Shown piece by piece: positions 37,701 to 45,727 of a DNA stretch of 64,000 nucleotides (positions within the stretch are counted from its first letter, which is position 1; each line of letters opens with the position of its first letter). This DNA comes from an uncultured Olsenella sp. (GTDB lineage Bacteria; Actinomycetota; Coriobacteriia; Coriobacteriales; Atopobiaceae), in contig CASEVE010000004.1 in NCBI GenBank assembly GCA_949291295.1, forward strand, positions 1-64,000, in the 5' to 3' direction. The position numbers and the translations under genes were made by a program. The notes under the pieces are model-generated. The model was not told where the DNA came from. It did no database searches and saw only the letters and a program-made list of their open reading frames with translations.

Positions 37701-40363
37701 ACCCCGCGATCTTTGACTCCGGCCAGCCCGGCGAGAACACCAACACCCTCGTGGGCGACCCGCACCTGCTGGGTGCCAAGGCCGTCATCTGGGGCGACCA
37801 GAGCCAGGAGGGCATGACCGAGCGCGATGTCCACCAGCGCGTGCTCCGCGCCATCGCCATCGTGAGCGAGAAGAGCTGGGGCGGCACCGAGGAGAGCGAC
37901 ACCTTCGACGCCTACGAGCTCCGCGCCAGCCGCCTGGCCGAGGGCCCCGGCACGAGCATCGCCATGGACGTGGAGAGCGAGAGCTCGCTCGTCGCCAGCT
38001 ACGACTTTGACAACGTGACCGCCGAGGGCACTGCGGTTCTCGACGCCTCCGGCAACGGCTACACGGCCGCGCTTGACGGCGTGACCGTTGAGGACGGCTG
38101 GGCCTCCTTCGACGGTGAGGGCCTCATGACTACCGAGGTCAAGACCGTCTCCTATCCGTACACGGTGAACTTTGACCTGCGCCTCTCCGCAGATGACGGC
38201 ACGGCAAACACTGAGGAGAGCTCGCTCTTCTCGGGCTATGACGGTCGCATCCAGGTTGCCGGCCACAACGGCAACATGAGCGCCGACGTCAACTACTTCA
38301 CGCGCGACTTTGGCTACAAGGTTCCCACGGACGGCTCCGAGCACACGGTGACCATCGTGGGCACGATGCAGGCCACGCGTCTCTACGTTGACGGCGAGCT
38401 GGTGAGCTTCCTCTCCCAGAAGCAGGACCAGGACGGCCTGGGCACGGGTGCCATCTCCACGCTGTACTCCTCCGTGCTCCTTCCGCTCGAGAAGATCGGC
38501 CAGGACTTCAGCGGCGACATCGCCAACATCAGCGTCTACAACAAGGCGCTCTCTGCCGAGGAGGTCGCCGCGATGGTGGCCGGCACCGAGGACGACGGCA
38601 TGGTCAACGTGGCCCAGAACGCCTACGCCGGCGGCATGTCCCGCCACACGGGCGACGGCTTTGACAACGCTGACTCCCGCGTCCGCGTTGCCTACAAGGC
38701 CATCGACGGCGAGGCGTTCCCGGTCTCCGAGAACACCACCACCGCGCCCGACGAGTCCGGCTCCGAGATCTACTCCTACTGGAAGGGCAACCACCCCGAC
38801 AGCACGCTGACGATCGACCTCGGCGAGGAGCGCACGTTCTCCGAGATCCAGATCCAGTGGCGCAACGGCGGCAAGGGTCGCGACTTCAAGATTCTGGTGT
38901 CCGACGACGGCGCGTCCTGGACCGAGGCCAAGAGCGTTTCCGGCAACCAGGACTTCTTCGAGACCATCACCCTCGATGAGCCCGTGACCGCGCGCTTTGT
39001 CAAGTTCCAGGGCATCGCCTCCAACTCCGGCGCTGGCACCTACTTCATCCAGGAGTTCAAGGTCATGGAGTCCGTCGACAAGGACGCCCTGGCCGAGCAG
39101 GTCGAGGCCGCCGAGGCGCTGGCTGCCGAGAAGGGCATCACGGTCGCGAGCACCGGCGACGCCGAGTCCGCGTTCTGGGCGGCCCTCATTGAGGCGCGCG
39201 CCCAGCTTAAGAGCCCGCTGGCGCTGAACGACGATGTTGCCCGCGTGAGCGACGCGCTCAAGGCCGCGACCGAGGGCCTGAGCGGCGAGACGCCCGAGCC
39301 CGAACCCGAGACGTTTGTCATCACCGCCACTGCCGGCGAGGGCGGCACCATCACGCCGTCCGGCGAGGTTGAGGTGACCGAGGGCGAGAGCCAGTCCTTC
39401 GCGGTCGCCGCCGATGAGGGCTACGAGATCGCCGACGTTGTTGTTGACGGCGAGTCCGTGGGCGCTGTCGAGAGCTACGAGTTCACCGAGGTTGGCTCAA
39501 ACCACACCATTGAGGTTACTTTTGAGAAGGTTGCCGAGCCCGGGCCTGGCCCCGAGCCGGGAGACGAGGTCGACAAGACCGAGCTCCAGGGGAGGGTCGA
39601 CGAGCTCGAGGCCGAGGGCTTGGTCGAGTCCGAGTACACTGCCGAGAGCTGGAAGGCATACCAGGACGCCCTTGAGGATGCCCAGGCCGTTCTCGACAAC
39701 GCTGACGCTACGCAGGAGCAGGTTGCTGATGCCCTTGAGGCACTCAACGCCGCCTACGATGGTCTTGCTGCCTCCGAGCCCGGTACCGATGAGCCCGGCA
39801 CTGACGAGCCGGGGACCGACGAGCCCGGCACTGACGAGCCGGGGACCGACGAGCCCGGAACCGACGAGCCCGGGACCGACGAGCCCGGGACCGATGAGCC
39901 TGGCCCTGACGAACCTGGCACGGACGAGCCCGCGAAGACCCACACCGTCACCGTGGTTCTCGGCAACGGCCAGGATGATCTGAAGCTCACCGTTTCGGAC
40001 AAGGGCACGCCCTCCGAGCCCGAGGCCCCGACGCGCGAGGGCTTCACCTTCGTCGGCTGGTTCCTCACCTCCGACGCCGAGGGCAACCTCTCCGATCCGT
40101 TTGCTTTCTCCACTCCGGTGACCGGCGACTTTACTCTCTATGCCGGCTGGGTGCCCGCAGACGATGGCTCCGAGACCCCGGAGCCCGGCGACGACGACCC
40201 CACGCCGACGACGCCCGATCCGCAGAAGCCCGCAACGGACGCCGACAAGCCCGCCGGTGACGAGAAGGTCCCGTCTACCGGTGACCCGACCTCCGTTGTG
40301 GCAGTCGCTGCCGCCGCGCTGACCGGCTTTGGCGCCATCGCCGCCTCTCGTCGCCGTCGCTAG
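34799..40363 (+). CDS. Sortase-anchored multidomain GH20 beta-N-acetylhexosaminidase
   Basis: A 1,854-residue surface glycosidase, probably acting on host or mucin GlcNAc/GalNAc. Order: signal peptide (1-40); two F5/8C discoidin domains (about 42-213, 227-403); an Ig-like segment (410-490); GH20 N-domain (513-640); and the GH20 barrel (640-1055), starting at VRGVKLDIART. The catalytic Asp-Glu pair is in IGIGSDEYW, near 852. Then come a LamG-like domain (1064-1265), a third F5/8C domain (1270-1422), a divergent InlB-type repeat, a FIVAR helix pair, a TDEPG repeat linker and an InlB B-repeat. The C-terminus has VPSTGD, a hydrophobic helix and RRRR, a variant sortase signal. ATG 34799 follows GGGGAG. 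Confidence 0.9.
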   Translation: MSKHGRRRPSRRGLLAGAAALVIALVAFVAVLAPRVAVAEDTDLITGATVVAQSSEDSSYPADNIVDGNLETWWISADMKTSQETGQSQTPQWVVIDLGADFTSASVSSVAVDWRPNQVWGQVYSVETSKTYDGDATQWTTVAHVERDAKGIVNPQNAEGQDIANGVRDTFTATSNPSLEEGATLYRFVRLYIEKVNEVAPGNNTNVCDISIMGSVNAEEPEEPVVDPWNVAQGRPATASSEAEGTTAANAVDGGTSTSWNSDPMKSSAHTDTTGDAEAQTEQWLCVDLGTSGTKLSSIQVVYKNNKVWAQAYRVETTDGDPTSADTEWTLVADVERASANAFLTQGADQDIADPGSYTDTITTSSKPALQETTLGRYVRLYIEKTNWQAPGTNINIAEFIVNGVNDLRPLSVELDALTAETVYVEGNEVVFPEASDSVEYSVYGSELESVITNDGTVTGQNMGSRDVTIIVRASRTGDPDDYAQKNLVVTVPDNSSSAAYASMIPSGSNEKPEVVPTIQEWAGGSGSFVLADGAQIVLNDAAGVGLSGVADNMITDVAEISGIELTSTNGSAPVSGGVYIETIADGSDPYALGDEGYLLKVSEDGIQIYANTYTGAIYGTITVEQILWQAEDHASVPCGLARDYPAYEVRGVKLDIARTPYRYEQLEDYAKIMLWYKMSEYDLHINDNDNANINGATFDTHSGFHRIESDTFPSLAKMSGTKHAGIPQDLVNADYYNNNEDYQGNPTYTKDQWRALTELSQSYGMNLLTEIDLPGHSLLYNKYAEENPDNISWLEGGTMLSSSATGNSGYLELLDLTGENKDRALQFAKTLWDEYTDPENPTIYGNVIGIGSDEYWVHNNDTYNAFANFANEMRKVIQGNLGEDVKVRMWGAGTASFSTAESALGMTSEELAEHFQLDIWYPGYDNAKQRVAEGYDVVNCRDAYLYGNPGRTFRDVPAAEYLFNEWNPAIFDSGQPGENTNTLVGDPHLLGAKAVIWGDQSQEGMTERDVHQRVLRAIAIVSEKSWGGTEESDTFDAYELRASRLAEGPGTSIAMDVESESSLVASYDFDNVTAEGTAVLDASGNGYTAALDGVTVEDGWASFDGEGLMTTEVKTVSYPYTVNFDLRLSADDGTANTEESSLFSGYDGRIQVAGHNGNMSADVNYFTRDFGYKVPTDGSEHTVTIVGTMQATRLYVDGELVSFLSQKQDQDGLGTGAISTLYSSVLLPLEKIGQDFSGDIANISVYNKALSAEEVAAMVAGTEDDGMVNVAQNAYAGGMSRHTGDGFDNADSRVRVAYKAIDGEAFPVSENTTTAPDESGSEIYSYWKGNHPDSTLTIDLGEERTFSEIQIQWRNGGKGRDFKILVSDDGASWTEAKSVSGNQDFFETITLDEPVTARFVKFQGIASNSGAGTYFIQEFKVMESVDKDALAEQVEAAEALAAEKGITVASTGDAESAFWAALIEARAQLKSPLALNDDVARVSDALKAATEGLSGETPEPEPETFVITATAGEGGTITPSGEVEVTEGESQSFAVAADEGYEIADVVVDGESVGAVESYEFTEVGSNHTIEVTFEKVAEPGPGPEPGDEVDKTELQGRVDELEAEGLVESEYTAESWKAYQDALEDAQAVLDNADATQEQVADALEALNAAYDGLAASEPGTDEPGTDEPGTDEPGTDEPGTDEPGTDEPGTDEPGTDEPGPDEPGTDEPAKTHTVTVVLGNGQDDLKLTVSDKGTPSEPEAPTREGFTFVGWFLTSDAEGNLSDPFAFSTPVTGDFTLYAGWVPADDGSETPEPGDDDPTPTTPDPQKPATDADKPAGDEKVPSTGDPTSVVAVAAAALTGFGAIAASRRRR
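39776..39935 (+). repeat. Coding tandem repeat, TDEPG linker
   Basis: Fifteen-base units encode nine successive (T/P)DEPG pentapeptides in the cell-wall spanning linker of the GH20 protein. The units differ mostly at synonymous positions. Such arrays often vary in copy number between strains. Confidence 0.85.
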
Positions 40364-40389
40364 CACAGAGGCCTCATAGGCACCTCACA

Positions 40390-40421
40390 AGGGGCGTCCC
40401 GCGCTGCGGGGCGCCCCTTCT
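40390..40421 (+). terminator. Hairpin after the GH20 gene
   Basis: A thirteen-base arm (40390-40402) pairs with 40406-40418 at twelve positions around a three-base loop, 27 bases past the stop. Only a short T-rich stretch follows. Confidence 0.7.
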
Positions 40422-40470
40422 CGTATGCACTGCGCATCCGCCTGTCCTTCTCGCTGCCATGTGGCTCACC

Positions 40471-40479
40471 TGCTAGAAT
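40471..40479 (+). promoter_or_regulatory. Extended -10 promoter element for cca
   Basis: TGCTAGAAT is an extended -10 element about 27 bases before the cca start. I see no convincing -35. Confidence 0.4.
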
Positions 40480-40505
40480 CTCAGGGAGTCTGAAAGGAGC
40501 CGCCG

Positions 40506-41897
40506 ATGAGCCCAATCGAGGCGCAACTTGCCTCAAAGCTGCCTGCCTACGCACGCCTTGTGGTTGATACGCTCGAGGCGTCCGGCTATGAGGCCTGGGT
40601 CGTGGGCGGCTGGGTGCGAGACGCGCTTCTGGGCGCCACGGGTCACGACGTTGACGTGACGACCTCCGCGCCCTGGCAGCAGACGGCGCGCGTCCTTAGA
40701 GAGGCGGGCATCGACGTCCACGAGACGGGCACGGCCCACGGCACGGTGACCGCCGTCGTGGACGGACAGCCTATCGAGACCACCACCTACCGCGTTGAGG
40801 GGACCTATTCGGACCGTCGTCACCCCGATGAGGTTCGCTTTGTCACGGATGTTCGCGAGGACCTTGCCCGACGTGACTTTACCGTCAACGCCATGGCGTT
40901 TCACCCCAAGCGCGGCCTTCTCGACCCCTTTGGAGGCGAGAAGGACCTGGCGGCGCGCATCATCCGTGCGGTGGGGGAGGCTCGTCGACGCTTTGAGGAG
41001 GATGCCCTTCGCGTGCTGCGCGCGGTCCGCTTTGCCTGCCGACTTGACGCCACCATCGAGCCCGCTACGCAGGAGGCCCTTGTGGCATGCGCGCACGGGC
41101 TGTCGGATATTGCACAGGAGCGCATAGGTCAGGAGCTCGATGGCATCCTTGCCACGGGAAAGGTCTCCTGGGCGCTGATGCACGAGTTTGATGTGATGGC
41201 GGCAGCGGTTCCGGAGTTTGCCCCCATGCGCGGCTTTGACCAGAGGAGCCCCTACCACGCCTACGATGTGCTCGAGCACACAGCGCGGGTCTGTGCGGGG
41301 GTGGAGGAGTTTGCGGGGGGCGCTCCGCTGAGGGAGCTGCGCTGGGCCGCGCTTCTCCATGATGTCGCAAAGCCCGCCTGCTGGAGTCAGGACGTCTCGG
41401 GTCGCGGGCACTTCTTCGGCCACCCCGAGGAGGGGGCGCGCATGGCTCGCTGCGTGATGGGCCGTCTCGCCGTTCCTCGCGAGGTGGTGCGCGGGGCGTG
41501 TGCGCTCGTGAGACTGCACGACTTTGAGATCAGCGCGAAGGCGCCCTCCGTGCGCCGCATGCTCGCGGAGCTTGAGCGCATGGCGCCCGGAAGGGCCCCC
41601 GAGCTCGCCTTTGCCCTTCTTGACCTCAAGCGCTCCGATGCCGTTGCCAAGGCGCCCGCGTGCATGGGCTACGCCGTAGAGCTTGACGCCATGACGGCAA
41701 CCCTGCGACGCGAGCTCTCCGGTGGGGGAGCGTGGAGTGTGGGCCAGCTTGCCGTCTGCGGCGCCGACGTCATCCGTGAGCGGGGGATTGAGCCCGGCCC
41801 GGGTGTGGGGATGATTCTCGCGCAGCTGCTCGCCGCCGTCATGGCGGGAGATGTCCCCAACGAGCGCGACGCCCTTCTCGCCTGGCTTCGCTGGTGA
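40506..41897 (+). CDS. cca: CCA tRNA nucleotidyltransferase
   Basis: Adds or repairs the CCA end of tRNAs. The N-terminal poly(A) polymerase-type head has VVGGWVRDALLG and the metal-binding DVDVTTSA. RRDFTVNAM and the RFEEDALRVLRAVRFACRL neck follow. An HD-type domain (LLHDVAKPA) is present in the C-terminal half. At 463 residues it is typical of the HD-carrying class. ATG 40506 follows AAAGGAG. It lies directly before three tRNA genes. Confidence 0.9.
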   Translation: MSPIEAQLASKLPAYARLVVDTLEASGYEAWVVGGWVRDALLGATGHDVDVTTSAPWQQTARVLREAGIDVHETGTAHGTVTAVVDGQPIETTTYRVEGTYSDRRHPDEVRFVTDVREDLARRDFTVNAMAFHPKRGLLDPFGGEKDLAARIIRAVGEARRRFEEDALRVLRAVRFACRLDATIEPATQEALVACAHGLSDIAQERIGQELDGILATGKVSWALMHEFDVMAAAVPEFAPMRGFDQRSPYHAYDVLEHTARVCAGVEEFAGGAPLRELRWAALLHDVAKPACWSQDVSGRGHFFGHPEEGARMARCVMGRLAVPREVVRGACALVRLHDFEISAKAPSVRRMLAELERMAPGRAPELAFALLDLKRSDAVAKAPACMGYAVELDAMTATLRRELSGGGAWSVGQLAVCGADVIRERGIEPGPGVGMILAQLLAAVMAGDVPNERDALLAWLRW

Positions 41898-42037
41898 TGC
41901 CTGCCGCTCATTGTGCCCGGATGCTCCAGGGTGCGAGACGCAGGGAGGACACAAGTTCTTCAGAAATTGCGCTTGCACAACGTGGCGCAATCCCGTATAG
42001 TATTTCTCCGCGCTGAGAGGCGCACAGAATGGCAAAT

Positions 42038-42111
42038 TGGGACTTCGTCTAGTGGTAGGACAGCGGATTCTGGTTCCGTCAACGGGAGTTCGACTCTCTC
42101 AGTCCCAGCCA
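42038..42111 (+). tRNA. tRNA-Gln (CTG)
   Basis: The acceptor stem TGGGACT pairs with AGTCCCA, the anticodon loop TTCTGGT gives CTG, and a GTTCGACTC T-loop is present. CCA is encoded at 42109-42111. Confidence 0.93.
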
Positions 42112-42133
42112 TTTGCCTTTCAATTGTATATGT

Positions 42134-42210
42134 GGCCCGTTCGTCTAGCGGTTCAGGACGCCGCCCTCTCAAGGCGGAGATCACCAGTTCGAATCTGGTA
42201 CGGGCTACCA
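42134..42210 (+). tRNA. tRNA-Glu (CTC), copy 1
   Basis: The acceptor stem GGCCCGT pairs with ACGGGCT (one G-T pair). The anticodon stem CCGCC/GGCGG encloses CTCTCAA, so the anticodon is CTC. The T-loop is GTTCGAATC, and CCA is encoded at 42208-42210. Confidence 0.93.
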
Positions 42211-42213
42211 AAT

Positions 42214-42290
42214 GGCCCGTTCGTCTAGCGGTTCAGGACGCCGCCCTCTCAAGGCGGAGATCACCAGTTCGAATCTGGTACGGGCTACCA
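42214..42290 (+). tRNA. tRNA-Glu (CTC), copy 2, next to the prophage
   Basis: Identical over all 77 bases to the copy at 42134-42210, with only three bases between them. The integrase gene ends 125 bases downstream and reads toward this tRNA. Its 3' part is the likely attachment core. The right-hand attachment copy must lie beyond the window. Confidence 0.93.
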
Positions 42291-42359
42291 ACAAGACCGC
42301 AGGTCAGGGGATGCGTCCTCTGGCCTGTTTTCTTTTGAAGCCTCATCGCTCCTCCTTCG

Positions 42360-42403
42360 TGGGACACAATCTGGACACAACGGGGACTGGGACACAATCC
42401 GGG
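42360..42403. other. Direct repeats between tRNA-Glu and integrase (possible arm sites)
   Basis: GGGACACAATCTGG (42361-42374), GGACACAACGGGG (42373-42385) and GGGACACAATCCGG (42389-42402) share GGACACAA. Short direct repeats beside an integrase and its tRNA target often bind the integrase N-terminal domain. This is inference from position. Confidence 0.45.
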
Positions 42404-42414
42404 GCGCAATCGCC

Positions 42415-43725
42415 TTAGACCGCGACCCTGAGAGCTCCTTCCTGCCTTGCCTGCTCGCTCGGCGTTTCGGAGAACAGGCTGCCGATGAGCTGAGCCGCCT
42501 GGGCGTCGTTCTCGGGTAGCGCGTGGGCGTAGAGGTTCATCGTCAGGGTTGCCGAGGCGTGGCCGAGCCGGTGCTGGACGGTCTTCATGTCCATGCCGCC
42601 GGCGACGAGCTGCGTTGCCTGGGTGTGCCTGAGCTCATGGAACTTCAGGCCCTCGAAACCGTGGGCCTTCGTGAAGGACCGCCACCAGCGCGAGAAGTTC
42701 GTCGGGGCGATGAGGCCGCCTTTGTCGTTGCAGCAGACGGGTGTGTCCCTCGTCTGTTCGAGCGACAGAATGGCGAGCTCTTCTCGCTGGAACTGCTTCC
42801 ACCGCCTCAGGTGCTCGATGGTCTTCTCGTCCACGGCGATGACGCGCTTCCCCGCCTCGGTCTTGGGCTCCTTCACCTCACCGTAGGTCGTGACCGACTG
42901 GGTGACGCGGATGGTTCCCCGTGCGAAGCTGATATGGCCCCACGTGAGGCCCAGGACCTCTCCGCGTCGCATACCGGTTGCGAGGCCGATGCGTGCCGCC
43001 ATGACGTTGCCGATGCTGGACAGGCCTCGCAGGTAGCTCCGCTCCGAGGTGTCGCCGCGCTTCTCCTGCCGTTCCTCGATGGCGTCGCGGGACGCATACG
43101 CCTCGTACTCTGCCTCGTCGATGGTCGCGAGCAGCTGACGTGCCTCAGCGGTGGTGAGGGGGCGGCGGTCCGGTGTGTCGCATCGCGGCGCCTTGACCTT
43201 CTCGGCGGGGTTGCGCAGGATGAGGTCGTAGTCCACGGCACGCGAGAGAATCTGCTTGAGCAGCTTGTGGATCATGTTCATGGTGGTGCCGCTGCACTTG
43301 CCCTTCTCCTCCGTCTTGTCCCAGCGCATCTTCATGTAGAGCCCCTCGATGGTCTGGGCAGTGATGTCGCGAAGCCTGATGGCTCCGATGTAGGAGCACA
43401 TGTCCTCGATGATGGTGCGCTCCCGGCGCAAGCGCGTCTTGCTGATCTCCGCCGCCGTCTCGCGAGCTTGCTGCCACTGCTCCGCGAACTCGGCGAAGGT
43501 CATCTTGTCGGCGTTGGCCGAGAGACCGTTCTCGAGGTCTGCCTTGAGTTGGTCGCGCAGCTTGCAGGCGTCGGACTTGGTTCCCTTGATGTTTCTTGAG
43601 ACCACGTCGCGCTTGCCGGTGATAGGGTTCGTACCGAGGTCGATGCGGACCTTCCAGTGCTTGGGGGCGTAGCTGGTTCCGTCGGGCTTCTTTACCTCCG
43701 TAATGCTTCCGTCTCCTTTTGCCAT
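42415..43725 (-). CDS. int: Phage tyrosine integrase
   Basis: Site-specific recombinase that inserts the prophage. The N-terminus is an arm-binding domain (GSITEVKKPDG...WKVRIDLG). A SAM-like core-binding domain and the catalytic domain follow, with the Arg in ATGMRRGEVLGL, HELRHTQAT, and the C-terminal LGHASATLTMNLYAHAL with the Tyr nucleophile. ATG 43725 sits six bases after AAGGAGGTG; a GTG at 43734 overlaps that site. 436 residues. Orientation toward tRNA-Glu is the usual layout. Confidence 0.93.
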   Translation of the reverse strand: MAKGDGSITEVKKPDGTSYAPKHWKVRIDLGTNPITGKRDVVSRNIKGTKSDACKLRDQLKADLENGLSANADKMTFAEFAEQWQQARETAAEISKTRLRRERTIIEDMCSYIGAIRLRDITAQTIEGLYMKMRWDKTEEKGKCSGTTMNMIHKLLKQILSRAVDYDLILRNPAEKVKAPRCDTPDRRPLTTAEARQLLATIDEAEYEAYASRDAIEERQEKRGDTSERSYLRGLSSIGNVMAARIGLATGMRRGEVLGLTWGHISFARGTIRVTQSVTTYGEVKEPKTEAGKRVIAVDEKTIEHLRRWKQFQREELAILSLEQTRDTPVCCNDKGGLIAPTNFSRWWRSFTKAHGFEGLKFHELRHTQATQLVAGGMDMKTVQHRLGHASATLTMNLYAHALPENDAQAAQLIGSLFSETPSEQARQEGALRVAV

Positions 43726-43786
43726 TACATTCACCTCCTTGGTTTGCGAGCGTCGTGAGCAGGTCTTTTGCTATTCCATCACGCCC

Positions 43787-44983
43787 CTATGGGGCGGGGT
43801 GGGCAATTCTTTGGGCCTCCGCGTACCAGCGCTCGATGGAGGTGCGGTAGTCCTCTCCGATTTGTGCGACTGCGTCTTCGAGAGGGGTGCCGGAGGCGTA
43901 CAGGATATGTGCGGTCTGACGTCGGCGTTTGCTAGCCGCCGTCTTGTGGGATTCGCAGCAGAACTCAGCGCGGCTCGATGTCGAGCGAGTAATGATTGGA
44001 GTGCCGCAAACGGGGCAGAGAGACACTCGGCCATCGTATATGGCGTCCTCGACGGTGTCATAGAGAGCGGTTTGCCAGCGAGTGAAGCCGCCGTCATCTT
44101 TAGGACGGAAAAAGCCCTGATTCAGCGAGAATAGGGAGTTGATTTCGAAATCCGGTTCGTCGGTGTAGTAGTGGTAGAAGTCCATCGGGTTTAGATACAT
44201 CGGCGTGCCCAAATCAACAGTAATTAGCTCTCCGCACAGCAGTCGGATTGCCTCTTCTTTCGAGTACCTCTCTCGTTCATAAACGATGAGGAAGTAGTAG
44301 GTGCTATCAAGCGAATCAACCGGATTCTCGGGCCACTCCTCGTATGTTGTGAGCAAATAGCCGTCTTTGTTGATGCCGTCGGGATAGTTACCAAAATTCT
44401 CAAAAATAGTGTCTTCCGCGATGCTGTCAAAATAAGTGCCCGCTATCTTGTGAGTTGACTCATCGTCAAGGGCAACAGCGGCATACTTCGAAACATCGCT
44501 GAGAAAGTCTCTGACGTATTCCTGGTCGAGCGCCTCTGTGATCTCGGGGAACTTGAACAATCCGTCAGGAGGCGTAGCTCCTAAAGCGTAAGCAGCGATA
44601 GTGAGGTAGCGGACATAGCTGTCGCGAAAAAACAACAACTCGGGAATCCAAACTTCATGAAGTTCGTCTTTGCTCGCCGAAAGCAGGTCCTTCTCGGTTA
44701 GTTCGTCGAGATAGTCAATCTCATTGTCTGAATCAATCCGCGACTTGAGGGAGCCGGACAGGTCGATTTGAAGCTCTTCGGGCTTCCAGAGGCCGTTCTT
44801 AAGGGGATCGTCCTCGCGCTTGGCAAAGAGCGAGCAGCAGGCCTCGTTCTTCAAGAAGTCGAGCATCGCCTTCCAAGAGCGGACGGTGAGCAGCTTGTTC
44901 AGGGCGGCTCGAGGTTCGACCTCGCGATCTTCCCCTTCCGGGAGATATACCGCGCGCTCTTCGTTCAGGGCAACCAATCTCAT
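43787..44983 (-). CDS. Unknown prophage protein with C-terminal zinc-ribbon
   Basis: About 398 residues, with no family I recognise. The C-terminal part has CPVCG, then FCCESHKTAASKRRR, a likely zinc-binding and nucleic-acid-binding segment. The remainder is acidic and rich in Tyr/Asp/Leu. Base composition is clearly lower in GC than the flanking genes. It shares a divergent promoter region with the XRE gene and lies in the lysogeny region, so a control or exclusion role is possible. Starts at TTG 45001 or GTG 44995 are also open. Confidence 0.6.
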   Translation of the reverse strand: MRLVALNEERAVYLPEGEDREVEPRAALNKLLTVRSWKAMLDFLKNEACCSLFAKREDDPLKNGLWKPEELQIDLSGSLKSRIDSDNEIDYLDELTEKDLLSASKDELHEVWIPELLFFRDSYVRYLTIAAYALGATPPDGLFKFPEITEALDQEYVRDFLSDVSKYAAVALDDESTHKIAGTYFDSIAEDTIFENFGNYPDGINKDGYLLTTYEEWPENPVDSLDSTYYFLIVYERERYSKEEAIRLLCGELITVDLGTPMYLNPMDFYHYYTDEPDFEINSLFSLNQGFFRPKDDGGFTRWQTALYDTVEDAIYDGRVSLCPVCGTPIITRSTSSRAEFCCESHKTAASKRRRQTAHILYASGTPLEDAVAQIGEDYRTSIERWYAEAQRIAHPAP

Positions 44984-45007
44984 AGTAACCGTCACTCTCA
45001 AAATATC

Positions 45008-45040
45008 GTAAATCTACCGTAAACCAAAAAGAACAGTAAA
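45008..45040. promoter_or_regulatory. GTAAA repeats in the divergent phage control region
   Basis: GTAAA occurs at 45008, 45019 and 45036, each followed by T or C, between the left-reading gene and the XRE regulator. Spacings are 11 and 17 bases. They are candidate operator half-sites. Confidence 0.35.
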
Positions 45041-45105
45041 CTCTGATGGCTACGATGGTACCAACACCAACAGGGCGCGTCAACGCCAAAGAACGGAGGT
45101 ACCTC

Positions 45106-45315
45106 ATGGAACTCTCGCGATTCGAAATTACCCAGCGGAGGGAGAGGCTCGGCCTGTCGAAGTCTGCCTTTGGGCGGGAGTCGGGGCTGCATGTATCCAC
45201 GATCTCTCAGATTGAGAACGGTCATCTCGTTCCGTATCCCGGGCAGGTCAAGAAGATGCTTGCGGCGTTCGAGCGACTCGAGGCGAAGGAGCGTCTCCAG
45301 AAGGTGGCGTCGTAG
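45106..45315 (+). CDS. XRE-family HTH regulator
   Basis: A 69-residue single-domain helix-turn-helix protein. ITQRRERLGLSKSAFGRESGLHVSTISQIENG is a standard Cro/CI-type HTH with the Q-x-E-N-G end. ATG 45106 follows CGGAGG; the earlier ATG at 45046 has no ribosome site. It is the first rightward gene and so resembles a Cro-like early switch protein. Confidence 0.85.
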   Translation: MELSRFEITQRRERLGLSKSAFGRESGLHVSTISQIENGHLVPYPGQVKKMLAAFERLEAKERLQKVAS

Positions 45316-45317
45316 CC

Positions 45318-45566
45318 ATGGGGCGCAACCATTCAATTTGTCAATCCAGTTCGGATGGCGCGGCTCTTGGGGCATCTGCTGAGCTCTTCTCGGCATATCC
45401 CGACCTGCTGACCCCCACGCATATTTCGGAACTGACCGGGTTCACGGTTGAGTACGTGCGAAAGCTCTGTCGAGAGCACAAGATCCCCGCCGTTCAGGTG
45501 GGCGGTAGGCAGTGGTTCGTACCGAAGCCGCGATTCGTTGAGTATGTGATGGGCGGTGGCGCATGA
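45318..45566 (+). CDS. Excisionase-like HTH protein
   Basis: Eighty-two residues with a MerR/excisionase-type winged helix: DLLTPTHISELTGFTVEYVRKLCREHKIPAVQVGGRQWFVPKPRFVEYV. Such proteins act as excisionases or small regulators. It starts two bases after the XRE stop and overlaps the next small frame by four bases (ATGA). Confidence 0.78.
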   Translation: MGRNHSICQSSSDGAALGASAELFSAYPDLLTPTHISELTGFTVEYVRKLCREHKIPAVQVGGRQWFVPKPRFVEYVMGGGA

Positions 45567-45727
45567 GTCTCCGGAATAATGCGCCCGCCGTGCTGGTCTT
45601 TTGGCGAGGACAGCGCACGGCGGACGCTTGGAGTGCAACCCCTAAGGGGCTGCGGGCACAGCTTACCATTTGCTGCGTCTCCATTGTGAGGGCACGTCAC
45701 AGGCTCCCGGGCGGCGATGGGGCATGA
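45563..45727 (+). CDS. Small coupled ORF, 54 residues
   Basis: Starts MSLRNNAPAVLVFWRG and ends at TGA 45725-45727. Its ATG overlaps the preceding stop as ATGA, and its own stop overlaps the replication gene start as ATGA. This double coupling is the main evidence that it is translated. No domain is recognised. Confidence 0.5.
   Translation: MSLRNNAPAVLVFWRGQRTADAWSATPKGLRAQLTICCVSIVRARHRLPGGDGA

Noticed and set aside
34658..38794. 1,378-residue minus-strand open frame
   Set aside because: It is antisense to the GH20 gene, whose domains and sortase signal are clear. The long frame follows from high third-position GC.
42134..42290. Left and right attachment sites formed by the two tRNA-Glu copies
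   Set aside because: Both copies are complete and on the same side of the integrase, so they cannot be the two ends of this prophage.
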